The translations under genes and the position numbers were made by a program. The notes below the pieces were generated by a model. That model was not told the DNA's origin. It made no database searches and saw only the letters and a program-made list of their open reading frames with translations. From the NCBI RefSeq assembly GCF_048773025.1, contig NC_133544.1:310001-374000 (forward strand): a stretch of DNA of 64,000 nt, given 5' to 3'. How positions within the stretch are numbered: the first letter of the stretch is position 1; the number at the start of each line of letters is the position of its first letter. This document shows positions 37,001 through 50,600 of the stretch, one piece after another. The DNA is from Camelus bactrianus. Taxonomy: Eukaryota; Chordata; Mammalia; Artiodactyla; Camelidae.

Positions 37001-40000
37001 TCAGAGGAATTAACTTCGGAGGAACAAGTTCTGACAAGTTGGAGGAAAAGTGCGTGGGGAGAATTTCAGAGGAAGTGCAAAGTTCGAGGAGACACTGACT
37101 GTGGAAGACCTGAGGGAACAGCGGAGGTGCAGGAGTAAGTGGAGAGGGAGGAATTGATGCTGGAGGGAAGCCTGAGACCCACAGGCCAGGGAAGGGGAGC
37201 CCGAGGCACAGAGGCCCAGATTTCTTTCCTTAGTCTGTGTTTGCTTCAGTTAATCTTGTGATCATGTTTTAGAACAGGCAACTTAAGGTTCCTAAACATG
37301 TTTCTAAGGCACAGAATAATGAGGGAAACAGGTGTTCCATTAAATTTTGAAGATGTTTCATAGTTCTCCAGCTTGGTTTCAAGAAAAGTAAGTTTGAGTT
37401 TTTCAAAATTCCCCATCATGGCCATTGACATGTGTATTTAATGGAAGCATGAATCGCCTTTCGCCAGGTCTGTCCATCTCACTACAAATTTCCACAAGGT
37501 AGGTCCCTGGGTTTAAAACAAAAACTCAGCTGGGGTTCCTACTGCAGAAGTGACCTCAAAGCAGTTAGATAACTTGGACCCCATTTCTCAAGGTGATTTC
37601 TGGAGAATAAAGGAATAATTTCCAAGAAGCCTAAAGGGTCAAACAGCTCAAATAGCGCAAATAGCCAGCAGGGCTAACACCAGTCAGGTCTAAGGGATCA
37701 GTCTGGTTCTGAAGGAGCCAGGATGAAGGATGCTCAGCACAGGCTCAGTAGATCTGCCCTTATTTCCAAGGAGTAGGAGGAAGACTGGCCACTTCCAGCT
37801 GGAACAACCTGATTTCAAACTCAGACTAAATGCCAAATAAGTAACTGTATAAAATATAAGAACTTATGTCAGAAGGGTAAACCTTAAGCAGTTCTGAGAC
37901 AAAGCCTGCACAGTTGTGGAAGCTGGGCTCCAGGAGAATGACTTAGACTCAAACTCCATTGTAGGTGAGAATCACAGGGCGCAGCTATGGGCCCAGTGTG
38001 GGTCCCACACCTGTTTGCTCAGCAGCCCCACAGTCATACGGGGTCTTATCTCATTCCATAAGGGCCATGGAATTGTTGACCTGACACAAAGAGATGGCCA
38101 GTTATTTCTCCAGCAAAAAGAATTGTTTTCATCTGGAATCAACAACGATTTACGTTCAGTGCCTGGAATCACAGTGAGCCACCTGCAGGTCCTAGCATAC
38201 ACGGGGATAAGAACTATTTTGCAGATGGGAATGGATGTTGCAGGAGGGGCTGTAGTGAACAAGGCACCCAGGGATTCTCACTGGCTGAGCTGTGACCACC
38301 CCTCACTGCCTGAGTCCTTGCCAGGAGGGAACACGGTGTCTTTCTTCTTCTCTGGTAGGACATGAGAGCCCACCGTGCTGTCACCAAACTCTATTTAACT
38401 GAGGCTTCTGTGTATTCAGTATTATTGTTATTTTTCCCACTTTGTGAGATTGGATCAGTTTTGTTGTAGAAGCCAGGATCCCCTAGTCAGGCAGTGCTGG
38501 GTTTATGAGTTCAACTTCATGGTGAAATAAAAGTGAATCATGTGAATGACAAAAAATGACGTCACTTATTAAAGACACTCATTGGAAGGAAACTCCACAC
38601 CAGATCTGAATTATGCAGGTTTTTATATTTAAGCCTGGAGATTGAGCCGAAAACAGATTGTGGCTTATCTCTGACTCCAGAGAGTAATTATGTTGTTCCC
38701 AGCATGTTCAGATGTTCTGAACAAGGAGCTACATGCAGATCAGACTGTGTTATCCAGACCCCTCCCCATGTCTGAAGAATAAGGGATAAAGAATGAGATA
38801 ATTTTATAATATAAAGAGGATACAGAAATAAAGCAAAATTCTGCTGATGGGACTGACAAATTGGATCCCCCTCCGTGGAAAACTGCTACTTTCCTACAAG
38901 GTTTAGGACCAATTCACCATAAAACCAGCCATTTCAATAGTAGGTGTGTCTCTAGGTGAAATTAAAGCTCACGTTCACTGGAAACACTGTGTGCAGGTGC
39001 TCGTGGGGCCTTCACACATGCTGTAAAGTGGAAACAAGGACTAAACCCAGAGCTCAGTGCAGGGCCGTGTGCTGATGGCATCTGAGGTACAATTAAGTCC
39101 AGCATTGCAGCCCTTGTCATGGGATCCAATGGAACAGAGTCACTCATTCATTACTGGAAAATACGGGTCCTCCATGTTTCCTCAGATGCCAGCAGTTTCC
39201 TGTCCCAGGATTATGTCTTATGTGTGTACGAGACAGTATCTTGGATGAAGGAGGACTTGGATGCAGATATGATAGAAAAGTGTGGGTCCCTGCATGTATG
39301 TGCATGTGTGTGTGCGTGTCCCTGCACACTGACGGGAGCCCGGGTTACTCGTGTGATGACGGCTTTCTGGACTTCCATCATCCTTCTGAATTTGGACACT
39401 ATCAGCTAATTTTCTTTATGAAAATCACCCAATTCTATAAAGAAACATCTAATAGGATTATTTATTCAAATCAATGTCTTCCCCATCATCAGTGGAATCT
39501 ATACCCAAGATTCTGACATTAATTTTCTCAGAAGTAGGTGAACCTCGGTGCAGCCCAGCCCTTCTGAGGGTGGTGCAGAAAAGTCAAGATGAAGCCTTGG
39601 ATTCTGAACCCACATCCTGAGTGTTCCTGGGCCCCTCACAGAACTTCCCTGCGGCTGAGGGCTCAGTGCCAGTTGCATCACCCACCTTCCCCCAACTTGT
39701 GATTTACTACTTCTGACAGCTAAGACCCTCGCCTGTATGGCTGAGTCTAGACCAGAATCCTTCAGGTGCTGCAGGTCTCTGGTCAGAGGACAGCACAGCT
39801 GGGTGGGGAGTGGTTCTGGTGCAAGAAGCAGTTTGAAATGATGAGCCTGAATCTGGGTGGGAATGACCCTCAGTCTTCACACCGGGCAGTTCACACACTG
39901 AAGTTTAACACCTGGGATTATGCAGTTCATCCAAGAGTTCCAGTTGAACTTCTCCCAGCTCTCATGCCACCTGGAGATGTCAAACTCAGGTAGGGTGAGT

Positions 40001-40670
40001 CTTGGTCACATTTCTCACGTCACATAACCATTCTATCCCACTATGTGTAGATTTGAACTTGCAACACTGAGGTGAGATTTATAGCATATTGTGTAGTTTG
40101 TAACTTGCATAAAAATAAAATTACAAAGTATATAACAAGTATTCATTACAGCCCAATCACTAGTAAAGACATTTTCTTGAATGTTACTATTGATAGAAAT
40201 GCATTGAAATGCAGAGACTGTTGAAAACAATCCTGATGAACTCTGCTTACACATTACTGTTCAAGACACTAACAGTCAAAATCATCATGAACTCATCACT
40301 GAAGGGGGTCTGGGAAACCTGACCAGTCTTTTCCAAAACTCTCTTCATGCTGACTCAGCATCAGTTATGTCCAAGAGGAGGAGCACAGGTGAAAATGCTG
40401 GACAAACTCTCACCTAACATGTGTCCCTGCACAGACCACAATGCGCTACCCGTCTGGGGGCTGCGTACATCACCAACGTGGGAGGAACTCTGGCAGCGAC
40501 ATCACAGAATCCGTGTGCACACGTAAAATATACAGGTTATAAGTGTTTACGCTGAAAACTCACACAATAAACGTGATATTTCCAAATGCTACCAACACCA
40601 GCAAACCACAGACATTCACAGCTGCTCAGGGGCCTGGCCCTGTCTGAGGCCAGCAAGGCCACGACTATCT
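34051..40670. repeat. Segmental duplication block A2, 5' flank of V4
   Basis: A near copy of 1-6640 with scattered substitutions and small indels, including the LINE-1 tail. The pairing starts at 34051 against 1. The open frame at 37916-38365 is the shortened counterpart of 3866-4372 and is not kept in the B units. No gene was recognised. Confidence 0.88.
34913..35426 (-). mobile_element. LINE-1 3' end, antisense (A2 copy)
   Basis: Duplicate of the element at 862-1375, in the same orientation with the same truncation point. Confidence 0.7.
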
Positions 40671-40685
40671 ATATAGTGAGATGAC

Positions 40686-40716
40686 ATGCAAATAGGGCCT
40701 CCCTCTGAGGATAAAG
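40686..40716 (+). promoter_or_regulatory. IGHV promoter of V4: octamer and TATA-like box
   Basis: Perfect octamer ATGCAAAT at 40686-40693 and GATAAAG at 40710-40716, with the leader ATG at 40816. Confidence 0.9.
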
Positions 40717-40815
40717 CCACCTGGCCCTGGCCCTGCAGCACTGGGAGAGGAGCCCCAGCCCGGGATTCCCAGCTGCTCCCATTCTCTGAGCAGGACTGAG
40801 CACAGACAATACACC

Positions 40816-41272
40816 ATGGAACTGGGGCTGAGCTGGGTTGTCCTGGCTGCTCTTCTACAAGGTAATTCATGGAGAACAAGAGCTTCTGAGGATGTGGGTG
40901 GTCGTGAGTGAGGGAATCAGAGCACGTGTGACAGTCTCCTGACCAGGATGTCTTTGTGTTTGCAGGTGTCCAGGCTCAGGTGCAGCTGGTGGAGTCTGGG
41001 GGAGGCTCGGTGCAGGCTGGAGGGTCTCTGAGACTCTCCTGTGCAGCCTCTGGATACACCTACAGTAGCTACTGCATGGGCTGGTTCCGCCAGGCTCCAG
41101 GGAAGGAGCGCGAGGGGGTCGCAGCTATTTATACTGGTGGTGGTAGCACATACTATGCCGACTCCGTGAAGGGCCGATTCACCATCTCCCAAGACAACGC
41201 CAAGAACACGCTGTATCTGCAAATGAACAGCCTGAAACCTGAGGACACTGCCATGTACTACTGTGCGGCAGA
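40816..41272 (+). CDS. IGHV3: V4: VHH germline V gene (IGHV3 subgroup), intact
   Basis: This is the second VHH gene and the tandem copy of V1. The leader exon is 40816-40861, the intron 40862-40965 (104 bp) and the V exon 40966-41272. The leader starts MELGLSW and the mature domain [10 protein letters not shown]. It has Ser11, Cys22, Cys33 in CDR1, Phe37, Glu44, Arg45, Gly47 and the second Cys at residue 96. From the V exon start through the first CDR2 codons its DNA appears identical to V1. The CDR2 then differs sharply (YTGGGSTYY against DSDGSTSY) and is one codon longer; two further framework 3 changes follow. No lesion was seen. Promoter and RSS are intact. Confidence 0.95.
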
Positions 41273-41311
41273 CACAGTGAGGGAAAGTCATTGTGAACCC
41301 AGACAAAAACC
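41273..41311 (+). other. V4 23-RSS, consensus
   Basis: Heptamer CACAGTG (41273-41279), 23-bp spacer (41280-41302), nonamer ACAAAAACC (41303-41311). Both elements are perfect, as in V1. Confidence 0.95.
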
Positions 41312-44300
41312 TCGCTCCCTGGGGCAACCACAGCCCCCAGGGAGTGCTCACGACCCATCAAGGGCAGGGCTGAGCCCCAGAGCAGGTGCAGAGTTGTGAG
41401 ATCAGTTTGTAGTTACAATCCTTGGTTTCCTTTTCCCTCCCGTCAACTCTACTATAGACCCTCTGCTGGTTTCTAAATTTTCATTGTTGAGGTATGTGTT
41501 GCTTTCTGACAATAATATTTGTAATAAGGATGTATTTTCACAACTGAAATAAAGCTCCAAACAATGTCAAACTTTAGTATAATTTTAAAGGTGACTCAGA
41601 AAGTTTCGAACCTGATGAGTACCCTGAGAAGGCACAGGCACTGGGAAAACACGTGCAAACAGTTGCTCACCTTTGTCTCTGCTCCCGGGGCAGGAGGCTG
41701 CACACCCTCCATCTTTCTCTCAAAGGGCACGCAGGGTTTGCAGTGAGTAGGATACACGTCACAGATGCCAGTTCCACACTGCCCAGGACTGCGTGTGCAG
41801 GGATCCTCATTGCTCACGGGGTCCGGGGTCTACAGATCACATCTGGGCAAAATTTATTTCCAGCACAAAACGAAAAATGTTGCATTTTCTGAACTCCTGG
41901 ACATTTACAACGTGGGCAGCACTTTGAATCCCCAACACACTAACATTCCCACCTGAGGTCGGTCGGGGTGATGCTCTGCCCTCTTGTTTCAACTCCCATC
42001 ACGTAAATGAGTCTCCTTCCAGGTCCAGTTAGTGCCATGTTTTTGACACTTTCTGGTATATGTAGAAAATTTTCCTGTTTAAATTGGCCCACGTGTTGTG
42101 CTGAAGTGCAGTCCAGTGTCCCTGAGCACAAAGTGCTGTGAGCTGACTTAAGGAGAGAGTATTTCGAACAGACAAGCTCCATTCAGGGATGAATTAAACT
42201 GATGGGGGCTGTGAGCTTGATAATCAAGTTTTGGCATAAATTTTATTTCAATAAAGGAACGCAAATCTCACTTTGGGTATTTGTGGCAGTTTGGGTTACC
42301 TGGTTCAATTTCAAATTCAGATGATAAATGGAGGTTTATGGTCAAGAAGGTGGTGATGCTGACCAGGTGGAAAATTACCGTGAGGAGATTTCAAGTTCGG
42401 GGGACACTGGGCAGACTGTCTCCAGAGGATTCGTGGTACAGGAGGCCGGGGTGGTTAAATATTCCCTGGGGGATGATAGGTGTAGTGAATTGGATCACAT
42501 ATTGAGGGTGATCAGAGTTCCAGGTGAGGATTCCCACTAACACGACTCAGCAGGTTTCTTGATAAACCTGGGACACGCAAAGATAGACGCAGAGTCATGC
42601 AGGTCCAGAACTAATTGAGGAAAGCATTTCAAGGAAATTCAGTGATGTGTGGTCAAATGGTCAGTGTCAACTTCAGAGTCAGGGTTCTTATCTTCACTGA
42701 CATGATTCTCTGAGGGCCGAATCTAAATCCGAAGAACATGAAAACCTCTGGTCATTCCTCCTTTTGGTGACACTGCCACCTTTCAGAAGAAGAAAACAGA
42801 TGCACAGAGGTGTCATGGATGCACAGACACGGGAGAAAAGTCCATCTGAGGCTCAGTGAGGACGGGGCCCCTGCAGGCAAAGAGAAAGGCCTCAGAAGAT
42901 CCCAAACTTCTGGGAAACTTGGTCTAAGACTTCCGGCCTCCAGATCTGAGAGAAATGCATTTCTGCTGTTTGGGCTGCCCAGTCTGTTATTCTGTAACAG
43001 AATCTCTACCCAAGTAATACACAAATGATGAGTCTTTCAGGTATATATGGGAAAGTGAGTGTCATACTGCAAAGGAAAAGTCACCTTTTCTTCACAGAAG
43101 TCCTATGATAATCTCCAAGAGTCACATGAACTTCTACTGAAAAATGGTTTCGGCCTCACAGGAGTGGGTAGAATGATCCTGAACATATTAATGTCCAATA
43201 TCTATCAGTTTTGGTATAATTTGGAAATAACGATATAAAATGTACTCAAATCGAGAACCAAGCAAATCTCAGAGCAGCAAGGAATGGACGTCTTAAAGTC
43301 TGTTCATGATTTCTAAGCGGGGTCTGAGGAACACACTGTAGACAGAGGATGTGAGGTGAAGCATTGAGGAACAGATTAAGAAAATAACAGAATATGTGCT
43401 GTTGAACTGAGTTCACTAATTTGTAATAAATGCCAACACGGTGGCAGAAAATGTGTAAAAACTTTGGTGTGACGTCCAGGAAAGAGCACAGCTTTTGTTT
43501 AACAAGCAGCTGAGAGTCAGAGCAGAGATGCCGAGCAGGTGAGCAGGGAGCAGAGGGGACCGGGGGGCTGGGGGGCACGAGAGGAGGAGTGTGGGAGACG
43601 CCCACTCCAGTTGTTAGTATCAGGCGTGACTTCAGGACGTTTTCACATGAAACACTGGGAGGGAAAGTAGGTCCTGCTCTGCTGATGGTCACTCCCCTGC
43701 CCTCCGACTCTCCTTGGACTGAACTCCCTGCTCTGGGAGGAGAGCAGCTGTGGTCAGTGAGCAGAATGGGTGTCCACCCTGGCCGTCAGGCAGCACCGCC
43801 TCCCGTGCCCAGAGACATGGCCTGACCTGACCCTCCATGTTCGTGCGGAAACACGACCCCACGTGCATGAGAACCACATGCAGGGCTCAGGGCCATCACA
43901 GCACCTCTGCCACCCAGGGCCTGGGTCTCCTCTTCACTGACATCATCCTCTGAGGGCCAAAGGCTTAGCTGAGAAGAACATAAACCCCCCTCTCCACCAC
44001 ATACAGTGCCTCCTGGTGGGTCTGGGTCCATCCTCCCCCACGGAAAGCCCAGCAGAGCCTGTGGTGCTTGGGTCTGTGTGCTGGACAGCATACACCCTGC
44101 ACCTCCAAAAATTCCCCCCCATCTCCAGAGACACATTCAAGGCCATGTGTCCCTGCAGCTCATCTCTGGGGTCCCTGAGGACACAGCCGTGTGCTATTGT
44201 CACAGGAAGGAGAGTGAGTGAGGGGACATCAGGGTGACCCAGACACAACCATCCCTACATGGAGGGCTCAGGTCACCCGGGGGCACCCAGTGCCATGAGG

Positions 44301-47228
44301 AAATCAGAGGACCCATTTCACAGCAGGTGCAGAAGTAGCCTTGGACGGGTTTCCTCCCAGACACAGCGGATTCTCCACTGGTTCACCGTCTCCCCTGGAA
44401 GCCGATCCATAATGTTTCCAGGGAAACTTCCTGATCTGAACTTGGGCCTTTTTCATGGATTCAGGCTTGTCTGTGTTTCATTCCTCATCTAAATTAGGAA
44501 CATACACACAGAAATATCTCTCCATGGGAACTTTATTTGATATTTATTCACTAACTACTCTTTTTCATTGTCAAATTTACAGAAGTTAAATGACACAAAT
44601 GATTCTTCTGTGCATCCTCGATTCTGCCCTCCACCTTCCAATGTATTTCCAGCCATTTCATTCTCGAGAGTGTCCTGAGTCCTGTTTCCTGCAGTGCCTT
44701 TCACAGGCATAGCATGAAGAATGTTGCATATTTGGAAAATGATGTCTGTGTGACACTGGAGTCATTTTGTCCCCCAGAGGACATTTAGAAATCTCTGAGA
44801 CAGAGTGGGCCATCACATGTGGGTTGCGATGCAGGTGCCTGGTTCCCTAGTGGGCAGAGTCCATCAATGTGGCCGTGCATCCCACACAGCACACGGCAGC
44901 TCCCACAACAGGAAACTAGACTCAAATACCAATAATGGTGAAAAACTAAGATAAAATATTTATATGTTGTCAAATTTATATCATTGTTGACATACAGAGT
45001 CTACATTTGCTGTGTGTAAATTATTCTCACTTAGTGGAAAGGCAGACACCAGACTTTGGTCTTCAGTGCACTCAGAGTCCACATTACACTCTCTTCACAC
45101 AACGTTCCTGCTCTGTGGGCAGGAGGGCCCCGAGCATGGACATACAAGACAAGGGGGCACCAGACCACACCCCAGTACTGGGGAGGGGCTCGTGGTTCGC
45201 ATGGATTATGGGACCTGGATGTCAGAGCTGTCTTTTCTGAGCCTGAGTCTGCAGAAGCCCCGACAGAGCCCAGGCTGGACTGGATTCTTGCAACATTTAA
45301 AATTTCCTGCCTTTGTATCTGGAATAACTGAGGATTTTACCTCAGAACAATAATTTGTTACAATATTAATAGATGTTTCACATATGAGACATGTAGCAAA
45401 TTGTTACTTGTTTTACAACTGTAATAACACTGCTTGTAATTCTTAAAACCGTATCAGTATATCCAACACACTTGCTCTTGTATCCCTGCCCCACTGTGAC
45501 CCACCCTGACAGAAATCACTAGACCTTCCCCAGCACCCACATCCCCTCCCCCTCAGGAGTCACAGCACCCCTTCACCTCCCCTCACCCCCTGCAGGCTGG
45601 TGGGGGCCACCTTCTCTCCTCTGAGCATGGATGTGACCAGGAACGTCTGTGGAGGTGGGAGCTCACGTCCATCCCAGGGACCTCCTCGGTAACTTACAAG
45701 GAAATCGAAAGGAAATAAGGGAGATAAAAGTCAACATTCTCATGGGAAGTTAGCCTTTTTTGATGTAACACAAATAGACGAGCAGTTGTTTCAATAACAA
45801 AAGTGGGCTTACTTTGGACCAGTAAACAGCTTCAGTATGGTGTCTGCAGACCTGATGAACCACATGCTCATCTTCAGTAAAAGGAGATGCCTCCTTCATC
45901 AAGGGGGGAAGGGGGCTGAGAGAGCCCGAGGGAACCAAAGCCCCTGCGTTTCTCTTGGCTGAGTCCTGCCCAGGAAAGATGGGGAAGCCTTGCTTCCCCC
46001 AGCTGGGCTCTGAGGCCATCAAACGGCATGAGAGCTCCCCTCTGCTCACCCAATTTTACTAAACTGAGGATTCCTTTATATTTTGCCTTTTGCCGTTTGA
46101 TCAAGGTTGAGAACTTTCTCTGAAAACATCACTGATGAAGACTTAGGATTTCTGGGGTTTTTTTCACGTTTTTGTCTGTCAGCGCCAGGAAGGAACTCCT
46201 CTGGGTGAAACGTCTCATGTCAGATGGAAAGTGCTCTTTTTGAGGCCACATTCCAGCAACATGGAGGAATGAGAGGGAGAGCGCGCAGGCCCTCTCACCG
46301 TAAGTCCCTGTGTTATCAAGACCGGAGGCTGGAGATCACCTGACATGTTATATTCTCATCAGAGACTCGGCAGGAAATTGTCCAATAGGTCTGGCACAGA
46401 TGCCTTGGGAAGCTGTCTCAGCTGATGTTGCCCTCAATTCTGAGAGTCTCCACAGTCGGGTCTCCAGATGAGCAGGAATGTTCAGGGCCAGCTGCCTTCT
46501 TAGGTGTGTCACGTGGACCCAAGTTCTCACTCTCGGGAGACTGGTGGCACAAGGGCTGGTGAGCAGCACCTGCTGGAGACCTTTCCACTGAGGTTGAGGA
46601 GTTCTTCTGGAAGTGTCTTTCCCAGTAGATAAGCTATCCAGCTTGCAAGGTGTGACGCTTGCATCTCTGTCTCCTGAGAGGTACTGTGAAAAGACGGCTT
46701 CTGAGGAGAATCTTGGAGACGACCAGGAGGCGGAAAGTGGTCCATCACTTTTCAGCAATCATGAGGGACTTCAGTGGTGAAGCTGGGGATCCGAGAGGCT
46801 CCAGTACAGGTTTTGCTGTTGAGCGAATCATGCTGAGGTCGGGCCGTATGAACAAAAGTTGGACGCAGGTCTCGGCAGTGTCCAGGTAGCTGGGAGAGTC
46901 TCACATTTAGCCCGTAGATCAGGGTGTTGATCAGCCAAGACCCGATGGAGCCCATCTGCGTGGAAGTACATCTGGATGTAAGTGGAGCCCTGGTTCTCAT
47001 GTCAGGTATCCTAAACATTGAGTCTGCATTTGGGTAAACTGCAATTTTCCTCAAGAAAACGATTGCCCCTTAAGAATAAAAACTGTAGCAAGTGGTAGAT
47101 GTCTTCCTTCAAGGAGGATTGAGAAGGAGATAAAGGAAACACATTATCCACAAACTAGAACTTCCAAAAGATGTTACATCATCCAGACCAGCCTCCAGAC
47201 TTAACCAGAATTAGAGGGGCTCTCAATA
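41312..47228. repeat. A2 3' flank, IGHV4-type spacer
   Basis: A close copy of 7281-13194, with some blocks (45460-45750 and 46296-47081) showing no difference and others showing a few percent. It contains one IGHV relic. No further gene was seen. Confidence 0.85.
43987..44213 (+). pseudogene. IGHV4-like relic (A2 copy)
   Basis: Duplicate of the relic at 9953-10181, with the same lost 5' part and a degraded heptamer GTGAGTG (44214-44220), a 22-bp spacer and an ACACAACCA nonamer-like site (44243-44251). It is not functional. Confidence 0.75.
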
Positions 47229-47642
47229 TGGGAAGGAAAATCTGGACTGGTCTAACAAGATAACTCACAGGTCTAAGTATTGGAATACTGATCTGAGTTC
47301 TGCTGGACTAACTTGTAAATCTAAGTTTATCAGCATTGGTTTGCTGTTTATGTTTTTTTGCTGGCCAGCTGGATTTTCAAAGATACATATGTGGCTTTGG
47401 AATGTTTGTTTGCTGCCTCCCTGCCTCCACTTTTGTGATGATAATGCTGCTAAAGCTGTTCCATGCCTATTGGCCAAATACCCCAAGCTTGTACTTTACC
47501 CTATAAAACCTCATGTGCACATCTTGAAGGTGCTCAGAGTTTTGGAGCAGAAGCCCCTCTGAGCCCGCAGGTGTAATACATCTGAGTACTCCAACCCTCC
47601 GTGTGGTGCTTGTTTCTTGACTGGCCTGTCATTTTCGGAACA
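47229..47642 (+). repeat. Solo LTR at the place of the A1/B1 provirus
   Basis: It is 414 bp, begins TG and ends CA, and lies between the same host flanks as the provirus (CTCTCAATA on the left, AACGAATTCC on the right). Its first part matches the 5' LTR (for example CTGAGTTCTGCTGG), and its last part matches the 3' LTR (CTCCAACCCTCCGTGTGG). This is the expected product of recombination between the two LTRs of the same provirus. Confidence 0.9.
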
Positions 47643-50600
47643 AACGAATTCCTCGAAGAGTAATGACCCAGTAAGTTTAATTCTCCCCATTGAATGCAAA
47701 AAGGGACTGGCCTGCTCTAGCAACTGGAATAATAAAGAATGCAGTTCACTAATCAATTACAGTAAAGAATTCAGGAACACGGGGTGGCTGTTAGTGTTGT
47801 GTGAGGGTTCAAGGCAACACAGTGCTGCTGCGTTTACTGTGCAGTTTCCTGCCCCGAGGGCCTGATGCGGCTCCAACCTAACCCCCGAGTTTGTCTCCTC
47901 AGGAAACCGAGGAACCACAGGGACAAGTTCAAGGAGTGATGAGGCATTGAGCCTTGCAACATTCTCTTTTGGGCTCTATGGCTTGAAGGATTTCTTTACT
48001 TGTAGGAGATTGATTAATCCTAGGTAGATGTTTATGGAATATATTTGAACCCTGAAGGAAGGTGCACTGTGAATTTTGCAAATACCAGCGTGAGGCTTTG
48101 TCAACATGGAAGGTGATAGCTGATTCGATGGGAGAAAAAAATCAATTCTTCCAGAATTTGCTTTAGTACCATCAGAGACAGAACAGATGAAAATGCTTTC
48201 AGTTCATTTAATTTAATGTCTTCTATCAAGTTCTAGAATTACTTCTCTCTTTGGAGATACAGTAATTCTACCATAATATTTCACTGAACAGTCGTAACCG
48301 TAAAATGGACAAAGGTGGAGAAATGAATGCATAAACTGTGTGCATCTCTCGAAGGGCCTAAATATAAGAGGAGGCTCAGGGCACAGACGTGTCGAGGCTC
48401 GTCACAGGTCCCCACTGTGGGAACTGCTCTAGTTCCCTGAGCCTGGGCTGCTCTCAGTCGTTCAGCTGAGCAGGGAGGGTGCGGCTCCATGACCGTTAGG
48501 ACGGAAGGAAGCTCATCATCAACCTGGAGAAACTTCTGTTAAGAGAAGGGACTGGGGAGACTCCATGACTTTCCTCAGAGCCACTGGGGACCTGGAGGAT
48601 GTTGGGAGGGCTGCTCAGAGGGTTGACAGTGCCTGAAGCGCATGCATTTATAAGAGTCTCTTTTTCAAAGTCCTGGATCTTGCCAATAATAGCAGAACCA
48701 GGAGGGAGTTGGGATTTTCTGGGGCCTTCATTCGCTTTAAATGAAGTTTAAGTATCTTAGCATGTGTCCTTCGAGGTGTCTCACCTACACTGTGACAGAG
48801 GTGGTTTGCCACATTAAGAAAATAAGAGGTGGACACGGTTTCCCATTCCATCCTGCACCTCTTCCCTACAGTTGACATGTCCTGTGTCAGCTTATTTGTA
48901 AACTAGGTTTAAAAGCGGCCCAGGTGGAATAAACATATGGAGCAAAACAGCAATTTTCTTCTAAAATTATTTGCAGTTGATTGAAATAAACATGAACAGA
49001 TTCAACAGATTTTCGTGGGAAAACTGAATTTTTATTCCAAATAAAAGAGCTGAGAAAGTCTCAGGAATTGCCCAATGAATTTGCCTAGTTGCTGCTAGAG
49101 AATTTCTATATAACAAGTTAGTGGACTCTTCTCCTGGCTGAAATTCTGAACACCTTTTAGGATTCTCCCAGCAAGCGGTTTACAAAAGTGCTAGGCATGA
49201 CACAACAATACCTGCAGGAACAGGACGATGTAAGTCAGAGAAGCCATGCTGAACAGTCTGAGGGGCCACATTAAATTTCTCTTTGAGCAACGTTGGTTTG
49301 GAAAATCTTTGACTACAGTTCAGGTTTAGTCCAGAGGAAAAAAAAAAAAAAGAAATGAGGAGATGGCCCTCTGGGTCCTCATAAGGATGAAGATTAAGAT
49401 AACAAGACCTGACAAGTTGGAGGAATAGACTATGGGGAGAATTTTAGAGGAAGTGGGAAGTTGGCTGAGACACTGACTGTGGAAGACCTGAGGGAACAGC
49501 GGAGGTGCAGGAGTAAGAGGAGAGGGAGGAATTGGTGCTGGAGGGAAGCCTGAGACACACAGGCCAGGGAAGGGGAGCCCGAGGCTTCAGAGGCCCAGAT
49601 TTCTTCCCTTAGTCCCTGTTTGCCTCAGTTAATCGTATGACCATAGTTTACAACAGAAGATGTAAGGCTCCCAGGCATAATTCAAAGGTGCATAATAATA
49701 AGGGAAGTCGGCGTTCCATGCAGACTTGGAGATTTTATGTATTTGTCTGACTTGATTTCAAGAAAAGCAAGTTTGAGGACTCCAGCAGCTCTTCATAACA
49801 GCCGATGAGACATACGTTTAATGGAAGCATGATTGCCTCTGGCCAGGTCTGTCCATTTCACTACAAATTTGCATAAGGCAGCTCCCTGTTTTTGACACAA
49901 ACTCAGCTGGGGTTCCTACTGCTGAAGTGACCTCAAAACAGTTAGATATTGGGACCCCATTTCTCAAAAGGTTTTCTGGAGAGAAAAGGAATAATTTCCA
50001 AGCAGCATAAAGGGTCAAACTGCTCAAACAGCGCAAATAGCCAGCAAGCCCGACACCAGTCAGGTCTAAGGGAACAGTCTGGTTCTGAAGGAGCCAGGAT
50101 GAAGGATGCTCAGCACAGGCCCAGTAGATCAGCCCCTATTTCCAAGGAGTGGGAGGAAGGCCGGCCACTTCCAGCTGGAACAACCTGCTTTCAAAGTCAG
50201 AGTGAATGCCAATTAAGTACTTCATACAGTACATGGTCTTTCCTACGAAGGACACACCTTACAATAGTTCTCAGGCAAAGTCTGCAGAGCTTCCTACTGC
50301 ACAGATGTGGAAGCTGGAACCCAGGAGGATGACTTAGACTCAAACTCCAGGGTGGGGGAGAAACACAGGGAGCAGCCATGGGCCCAGTGTGGGTCCCACA
50401 CCTGTTTGCTCATCAGCCCCACATTCATACGGGGTCTTGTCTGATTCCATAAGGGCCATGAAAATGTTGACCTGACACAAACAGATGGCCAGTTATTTCT
50501 CCAGCAAGAATAATGTTTTAATCTGGGATCAACAAAGATTTGCCTGGATTTGTGATCCCTGGAATCACAGTGAGCCACCTGCAGGCCTTAGCATACACGG

